Shown here piece after piece: positions 57,224-64,000 of a stretch of DNA of 64,000 nucleotides; the first letter of the stretch is position 1, and each line of letters begins with the position of its first letter. Position numbers and translations under genes: made by a program. Source of the DNA: Marasmius tenuissimus (lineage: Eukaryota; Basidiomycota; Agaricomycetes; Agaricales; Marasmiaceae); NCBI GenBank assembly GCA_029532415.1, contig JAQOTA010000015.1, positions 1,550,001 to 1,614,000 of the forward strand, in the 5' to 3' direction. The notes beneath the pieces were generated by a model. The model saw nothing but the letters and a program-made list of their open reading frames with translations, made no database searches and had not been told where the DNA came from.

Positions 57224-59193
57224 CTAATAGACATAGGGGATGAACTTGTACGGAACAACTTCACAGTATTTTTCCCAATCCTTGCCGTACTTAAGCGAAC
57301 ATCTGAAAGACATATTGAGGAACCAATTATAGACGAAAAACAGAGGAAACCCCACCTTTCAAAGTCTCTTCCACAACGGTGGACGAGGACGGTAATGAAG
57401 AATACAGAGTAGAAGTAGGGAATGGGCGAAGCAGTCCCAATGACCAAACCCCATGTCAAACTCATGATCCAGTCAGCGACGTAGTTCTACAAGGCTTCTG
57501 TCAACAATCCATACTAAACTGGCCATATCATGTACTCACTGGTTTGCGAGACCAAGCCCAGGCACCGCTCGTTAGCAAACGATTACTGTAACGGTAACCA
57601 TATCAGTACCAGTACAAGCGCGATGAAGGGGTAAATTCGTACCCGTGTGCGGTCTGTATAAATGTAGGATTCTTCACGATACATCCGGGCACTTGGGGGA
57701 ATGTCTTCCTGAACTTAGTGACACCCATCGTCTGCATTTTGAAACGACTCTTTTGCGACATGGCACAATCCCATCTTGAAACAAAAATTTAGACGTCAAA
57801 AACGGCTGAGCGGAGACCGTTAGACTCACACATAGTAGGCGGTCAGCAACGTGGTGTAAAGGGCAATGTAGGTAGGTGTCGAGAATCGGTATTTTGAGGG
57901 GTCGTGCGAGGCCATGTAGACGACAGAGTATACGTAGGACTGAGAAGGGATTGTTCAGCACGAGGCTCAGAGTTCGATGGATACATACTCACGAAGGGCA
58001 CGCCCGCAAAGTTCCAGAAGATGACCATGAATCCCCACCTAGATCCAGACTTAGCAAGATAAAACGTAGTACAAGCACCAATAACCTACTTTTCATGGAA
58101 CATGTCCCACGTCTGAGGGATACATTCTTCACCTTTGGCGCTGCGATAGAGTCAGACACGAGGCGTGCTCCGAGCAAAAATAAACTAACCAAGCATTGAT
58201 GTATAACCATGTCGCCAGGCACATGAACGCCATGTTCTACAACCCGTCAGTTAGATTTAGTTACCCGCGAAGAGCTCGAAGCTACTCACGGGAGTCACGT
58301 ATCCGAGCTGCTCGTACTGCTTGCATGCACCGGAGACCGACAAGAAGAAAACGATAACCCAAGGAATCCTGACTTCAGCCCACATCTTGAGATCAACGGG
58401 CCCGATTCTCGGGTTCAAAGAAGCACCCATGAAAACATCGTAAATGAAGCTTCCTGACATCCTCATCTGAGTTCCGGTCGCGACGGCGATGAAGTACATG
58501 CCAAAGGACACGCCAAAGCCCCAGATCATAGCGACAGACATGAGATGTCCGAAATTATCGATAATCTCGGTGAGGCGGAAGATGTTGTTGTAATGGAGGA
58601 CAGCTGCGGTGATCATTGTCGCCCAGAGAGACCAAAGGGCGTTACAGTGGTACATGAGCTTCTTGTAGCCGAGTGATGGAACGGGTAGGCCCTCCTGTTT
58701 CCAGCCTGGCATGACCCACGCGAGGAAGAGCTGAAAAAAGATGTTGCCCGAGTAGACTTTCCATGCATACGCATTGGGACTAGCATCCTGAGGGCATCAA
58801 TGTTTCATAAACGACACTCCTTGCATGAGAGCTGTAACTCACCACTTTGACATGATTCCACATCCTCAACAAGAACGGCTTGACATCATCCAATGAACTG
58901 GGATGTTCCAGCTGTCCGTCGTAAAACCAGAGGCAAATCCACAGGTAATACATAAGGAGCGGAAATCCCGTCATGATTGCGAATACTCCCCAAGGCCCCC
59001 CAAACTCATATCTGAGCGTGACTCGTGAGCGTCGCGTCGAACAACGGAGAAAGACTACCTACGTCTCGTGTTTGTCCAAGCGCTCGTCGGTCTTTTTGCC
59101 CTCGTCGGAAATGGTGATGAGGTCCGGTGAAGTGCCATTGGAGGCAACGTTACGCTGGCGCAGGCCTTCCTTGCCTGTTGAGTTTGCCACCAT
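57224..59193 (-). CDS. ERG4: Sterol C-24(28) reductase
   Basis: Eleven exons (59193-59063, 59011-58843, 58787-58290, 58236-58190, 58140-58090, 58038-57993, 57939-57830, 57774-57643, 57585-57540, 57486-57356, 57302-57224) give 479 residues, the usual Erg4 length. Many membrane segments are visible. Family blocks: YEFGGPWGVFAIMTGFPLLM, AVLHYNNIFRLTEIIDNFGH, MGASLNPRIGPVDLKMWAEV, YVYSVVYMASHDP, RLLTSGAWAWSRKPNYVADW and the end CSLKYGKDWEKYCEVVPYKF. Erg4 reduces the C-24(28) double bond in the endoplasmic reticulum, the last step of ergosterol synthesis. All exon phases agree. Confidence 0.95.
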
Positions 59194-60386
59194 AGCAGTT
59201 GGAGATGTGAAGAGGCAAGTTGAATGTGAGAGGTATAAATTCGGAACTCGAATGGCACGACCTCAAAAAAATTTATTGTGTGATGGGTTCTGAGTCAGCA
59301 TAAATAACCGGTTGATTGCCGGGCCGTCGGTAACCTCAACCTGAGCGCTAAATCAAAAACCATGGCGAAACTAACAGTTGACTTTTGAGCTGTCTGCATG
59401 CCACAGTGAAGACAAAGTCAACGACGGATCAAAGTCCCACTGATGTACTGGAATGGTGGAGAGGTAGTCATCTACTCGACTCTGGAACTTGAAGGGGGCC
59501 AAAAATCTGCGGCAGTCCTGGGCCCGGGCGCATCGATTCTGGTGCGTGTCTGTCAGGTTTGAAACCATAGATGTGCTGCGGTCTATAAAAGATTGCTGCA
59601 AGGTGCTGTACTGTGCTGTAAGTAATGTGTAAGTGTGGTCCTCACTATGTACGGAACCGAGTGTCTGACAGTGAGCGGCGGCGCCTGGCGGCGCGCGCGA
59701 GGAACTGGTCACCGCAATCTCTCCGCCTCCCTTCATCGGCTCTGACTTTTGCCATGGTGACAAAAAAAACATGTCTAGAGTGCTGAGGAATTACGAGCCT
59801 TTTGGATATGGGTGCAGGAGCAGGAATGGGACGAAATGTAAGTACACGGGAAACTCGTGTCATCTGTTGAACGCCATTAAACGCTGGATGTTGTTAGTCA
59901 ATCAACGTTGATGAAGTGGAGATGCCGCTGTCAGATTCAAGTTCCTGGTGGCCGCAGCCTGCGATGGCCCAAGCTACCAAGCCCGGGAGTTTCAGAAAGG
60001 ATACCTACAGATACCTACTCGCGGCCTGAATGGCAAGGTGACCAGGTTCGTGTAATGTGTAATATGGCCAGATCCGTCTCCAAATCCAAGGTAACTTCTT
60101 CCGGCATTGGGAATAGCACTGAAAGGAATGGTCCAATATATCTGTCAATCCCCATCATGCAACCACACGGTAAGCGAATGTCAAACTCAACTCAATTTGG
60201 TCGTTGGAGAAAGAAACGTGGGAAAGCGTAATATTTCAAAGGTCTGGGGAGCGCTCTAGGGGGGGAAAGTCTCCTCTCTTTCTCGTCTGCTCCCATATTC
60301 ATTACTATCCAGGCCCTTCTTTACCCCTTCTTACCCCTTCTTTTTGGCTCCTTGACTCTCCTGGCCGCCGCGTATATTGGTCGCCC
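59194..60386. other. Intergenic region between ERG4 and the aspartic protease
   Basis: About 1.2 kb holding the ERG4 promoter and the leader of the protease gene. Short frames on both strands have no recognisable motif. A C/T-rich run near 60306-60350 reads as a hydrophobic stretch (FLPLLFGSLTLLAAAYIG) in one frame just before the protease, but has no ATG. Confidence 0.35.
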
Positions 60387-63030
60387 ATGACCTACATTTG
60401 GAAGGGAAAGCAGAAAGCAACAGCTGAACAGGTTGAAAGATGGCGTAGAGACGAGGAGGACGATGAAGACGATGAAGGGACAGGTTCCATAATAAATATG
60501 GAATTCGCGGGGACGGGCACTCAAGACCAGACTTACACGGTCACACTCAAAATAGGATCAAGCCAGCAGCCTGTCTCCTTGCAGGTTGATACAGGGTCGG
60601 GAGACATTGTGCGTTTACTTCAAGTTTATCGCACCTGTTCCGTGCTAATGATTATCTCCAGTGGATAGCATCTGCTTCGTGCTCCTCTTGCCCTCCAGCA
60701 TCCAGAAAATACGATCCGAACTCGAGTCAATCCTCCCAGTCTTCCAACGTACCTTTCACCATCAACTATTTGCGGGGCAAAGCGTCGGGGACTATTTATT
60801 GGGACACCGTTGACTTTGGAGGTTATAGCATCGAGAATCAGGCTTTAGGTGCGTTGGTAACGTCAGTCGTTTATGGAACCTTATTCTAAAATTACCCCGC
60901 ATTCCAGCTGCCGCGGACGACGTACAGGACGAGCCCCTTGATACACGGTTCAACGGTGTCTTAGGTCTTTCCCTCCCCAGAAACAGTATCATATCGAGCT
61001 TAATACCTGGAGGAACCGCTGGTGGTCGAGATGGCGCTCACATCACCTCTAACCTCTTCTCTATCTCCCCGCAATCCTCGGCCCCTCCTGCCCGTTTCGT
61101 TTCAATGACCTTCTCACGTCCGGGGTCCAATGCCATTCCTTCGCTGATGGGAATTGGCAAACACCCGACGTCTCAGGTACCCTCAATCGCAAATGGGACA
61201 CAAGTTAAATATAGCGTACCTCTCGCCAGCACTAATGAACAAGGTGTTAGCGTCGGTACTGTCTTCTGGAAAACGAGCGTACGGGACATCACCGTTTGGG
61301 TTGACGGCCAACCACGCGTCGTCAAACTGACTCGAAGTGGAATTGGTGGAAGTGGGGGAGGAGGGCTCTACCCGACAGCGGTACTCGACACTGGCATACC
61401 CCTCATCTTCTCAACCAGGGCAATCGCCGATGCAATTTATGGCGCAATTGGCGTCTCACCAGCCAGTGATGGAAACTGTACGTATTTGTCTTTTTTGTCT
61501 TCTGACCGGGAAAATTGATAGAGAAACAGACTACATGAATTGCAAAACACCTCTCAACCTCACTATAACTCTTGACGATCGACCGCCCATTTCCCTGCAT
61601 CCATTGGACCTATCTGCCGAACCCTCACGAGGCGCTACCTCAGCCAGTTGTATCGGAGTTATCCAAGCAGCCGATGGCGAGCTCCAGACCGCAGGCGTCG
61701 CGGACATGATTCTAGGCATCCCTTTCATCAGGAACACGTACATGGTCATGGCCTACCAGATTCCAACTCGGACGGCACATTCCCGGATATTTCAGACTCA
61801 AATATTTCCTCGTCTGCAATTGTCGAGTACAAGCCTTCCTTGGGCCTCCAGGGACTGACAGACCCCGCTGTTGCCATGAACGAATTCCTTCGTGTACGTG
61901 TACAGGGACTTCCGCTCGATGGCGACGGGAATAGGTTCAGCGGTGGTTCGGACGACAAGAAGAAGATCAGTGTCGGGCTCGAGATTCTCTTTGGATTGCT
62001 TGGGTTTTTAGTGTTGTGCTGTGGATTATTTGGATTGAGGTGGTGTATCATGCGGCGACGAAGATATACCGATTCGGGATCGATAGGTACTCACACCCAT
62101 ACCCAGAGAAGCCTTGGTCCCGCCTCCGATGCTGGAGCTACTGCGATCAGTAATTCGGGACTGTTTGGGTGGTGGGGAAAGAAAAATCGACGGAAGCAGG
62201 AAGAGAAGAAAGGAACTTATGAGCTTGCTGTTGGACGATGGTCTGAGGAGGATATCTTGCCCCATGAAGATGTTCTCAGACAGCGCAGGTTCGACGAGTA
62301 CATGCGCAAAGAGAGGATGAAGTCAGAGTACACTGTCAGTAGTGCTCAGACGCGTGTGGACGACGAGGACGAGCCGGCCGGAAATCACAAGGGCCCCGAC
62401 GAGGAAGGGAGGCTTGAACCACTTAGTGAGCGAGAGAGCACCGGCAACCACCTCGTATCTATTAACAACGAATGGGATCCCGCCAAGGACTTGGAATGGG
62501 GAGACAATCGTGCCACACTGGTAGAACGAGGGAGGACCCCTGAACTTCCGCAGAAAGCATACAATTCCACCCAACATGATTCCGATCCCGAGACCTCACC
62601 TGAGCGGCCCATGCTAACGCGCCCGCTATCTGACGAAACACCATCACACCCTTTGCCTGCCCCTGCATTGCTCAACGGACATACCCGTCGCCTGAGCGAG
62701 ACCCCTCTCCTCCCTCCTGTTCAAGAAAACGTGGAATCCTCCGCGATCTATCCAGATCTACCGAACGACGAAGACCTAGCCGAATTTGGTTCGTTGAGCA
62801 TGGCAGGAGTCGGTACCGCTGCTCGCAGTAGTAGGGTTGTACTTGATGTGAGACACGACATTACCGATGTCACCGAAAGTTCACGCGACAATTCGTCTCC
62901 GACCTTCACCTCACCTGTGGACGAATTTGCCAGTCAGAATCGTCCGTTATCGGTTGCCTCGAGATCTTCTCAGAGAGGCCGACCCACTGTTGCACCCGCC
63001 GGCCCAAGGCGATCAAGTCGAGGACCTTGA
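60387..63030 (+). CDS. Membrane-anchored pepsin-family aspartic protease; frame conflict near 61,765
   Basis: Exons 60387-60608, 60662-60848, 60908 to about 61480, and about 61530 onwards. The two catalytic lobes are visible: first Asp in VDTGSGDIWIAS, second in VLDTGIPLIFS, with Ile where Ser/Thr is usual. Other blocks are FNGVLGLSLPRNS and MILGIPFIRNTYMVMAY. After MVMAY the conserved reading moves from one frame to another (NSDGTFPDISDSN) with no possible intron. It then continues through a single membrane helix (ILFGLLGFLVLCCGLFGLRW), a basic stop-transfer (RRRR), and a disordered tail of more than 300 residues to 63030. The called ATG (60387) gives no signal peptide, so the true first exon may lie upstream. 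Surface or secretory-pathway protease is inferred. Confidence 0.75.
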
Positions 63031-63603
63031 CTTTCATTTCTATCCACCTATTTACCATTAGCCACACTTCAACGGAACTGTGTACATTTATTCAGCGCTC
63101 TTTTGCATCCAATTGTAGTTATCATTCATTGGTACCGTCCCTCCTTTATTTCTTTACTGACTCATGCATTGGGACCATACTCTCCTTCTCCTTACCGCAA
63201 CACTCAGAACTCGGAGGGTTCTTTTTTCCACCACAGTAAAATTTTTATTTTGCATTATGAGACGATGCCATCTGCCATACTATCGAATATCCTGGTTTAC
63301 CGCCCTTACACCCATCCTCGTTGAAGTTGTTTCCTGGTCGTACTTGTGTCGCGGAGGTTCTCGTGAGTTGTATTTTTTTTTCTTTCTTTTTTTGTCTTTT
63401 GCCTTCTTTCCCGTCATTTTAGTGATTAATCTCTCTTCCAGAAGTAAGAACGCACGTCTCGGTATCCGGGGAAGATCCAACTATTATACTCCACTGTTGT
63501 CATCTTAAAAATTGATCTTCTGGCAACGCCCTTCTGGGATGGTTGTCTCTTCGTTGGTAGTTGTGCAGCAGTAGAGTGCTCCGAGGCTTCGTGGTCAGCC
63601 GGG
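63031..63603. other. Convergent intergenic region
   Basis: T-rich 3' UTR-like sequence (for example 63370-63400). No gene seen. Confidence 0.35.
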
Positions 63604-63804
63604 TCAGCTATGCGATCCCATGGAAAACAAACTACGAAGGACGAACCAGGTATCGTCAGGTTGTACTTGCAGTCGACATTGACCGGTCGCCTCGTTGCAA
63701 CACATGAGACGTTGACTCGTTATGCACGCAGGATTGCCTTGTGCCACGACAGCGGCGAAAAGATGCGCCACGAAGATGAGAGAAACTCCGAGTTTGAAGA
63801 ACAT
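63604..63804 (-). CDS. Small secreted cysteine-containing protein, hydrophobin-like start
   Basis: 66 residues. The N-terminus is a clear signal peptide (MFFKLGVSLIFVAHLFAAVV, cleavage likely after AQ or AQG). The mature part begins NPACITSQRLMCCNEATGQC, a C-x7-CCN pattern like the first half of class I hydrophobins. The second half with the other CC pair is missing from this frame. A neighbouring frame reads DCKYNLTIPGSSFVVC, so a small intron may have been missed. It may be a hydrophobin relative, another small secreted protein, or a truncated copy. No more can be said. Confidence 0.45.
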   Translation of the reverse strand: MFFKLGVSLIFVAHLFAAVVAQGNPACITSQRLMCCNEATGQCRLQVQPDDTWFVLRSLFSMGSHS

Positions 63805-64000
63805 TGTGGGTAGGTGTTGTGGAGGAAGGACCTTTGAGAGTGGGCAGGTATTTATGTGTTTTCATGAATCGGGGGGCCATGGGCTTATTCAGTCATTTCC
63901 AGTGAAGCTGACAGGCCGCCCAAGGGGCCAAGGAAAGCTGACAAGAGCACCCTACTTGCAACTCCATACCCCAGAGTCAGGGTGGCACGGACTTGCTGTA
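63805..64000. promoter_or_regulatory. Upstream region of the small secreted protein gene
   Basis: Leader and proximal promoter of the minus-strand gene; it runs to the window edge. No distinct motif picked out. Confidence 0.3.

Overview
This is nuclear DNA from a filamentous fungus, most likely an agaricomycete basidiomycete. Genes are packed on both strands and cut by many 45-75 nt GT-AG introns. Typical basidiomycete genes are present: a Zn2Cys6 regulator with the CPNGSLATGQGTRF block, a cytochrome b5-acyl-CoA dehydrogenase fusion and an M50B-like membrane protein. I found no virus, CRISPR array, rRNA or convincing tRNA. Exon coordinates were worked out by hand from splice signals, reading frame and family knowledge; no search was run.

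Layout. 1-6 kb: the 3' end of an unknown gene, a C2H2-like unknown gene followed by a decayed tandem copy of its second exon, then PEX7 (-) and a class II sirtuin (+), which are divergent. 6.6-10.6 kb: a 15-exon Zn2Cys6 transcription factor (-). 10.6-13.1 kb: the largest gene-poor stretch. 13-18.5 kb: COX23-like, amidase and ARG4, all +. 18.6-21.7 kb: U2AF large subunit (-) and FIS1 (+). 22.4-31 kb: vacuolar M28 protease PFF1 and mitoribosomal mL44 (both -), then an F-BAR/DEP/RhoGAP protein (+). 31.3-38.7 kb: cytochrome b5-acyl-CoA dehydrogenase and MPE1 (-), then exocyst SEC6 (+). 38.8-45.2 kb: QNS1 and an M50B-like protein (-), then a divergent histone H2A (+). 45.3-54.2 kb: carboxypeptidase CPS1 and a half-size ABC transporter (-), then exocyst EXO84 (+). 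54.4-64 kb: retromer VPS5 and sterol reductase ERG4 (-), a membrane-anchored aspartic protease (+), and a small secreted cysteine-containing protein (-) at the edge.

Most genes are unrelated housekeeping genes. Membrane traffic is well represented (SEC6, EXO84, VPS5, F-BAR/RhoGAP), as is mitochondrial function (COX23, FIS1, mL44). Several pairs are head to head with short shared promoters (113-305 bp), and convergent pairs are separated by as little as 89 bp.

The points most worth a second look are: the strongly diverged H2A that keeps the acidic patch and ends in SQEV; a RhoGAP domain with Glu where the Arg finger should be; two GC-AG introns in QNS1; a 5-nt micro-exon inside a zinc-cluster domain; the decayed tandem duplicate; and three places where an otherwise well-conserved gene changes frame without a usable intron, which is as consistent with sequence error as with real mutation. 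I saw no multi-gene system that I would call new.
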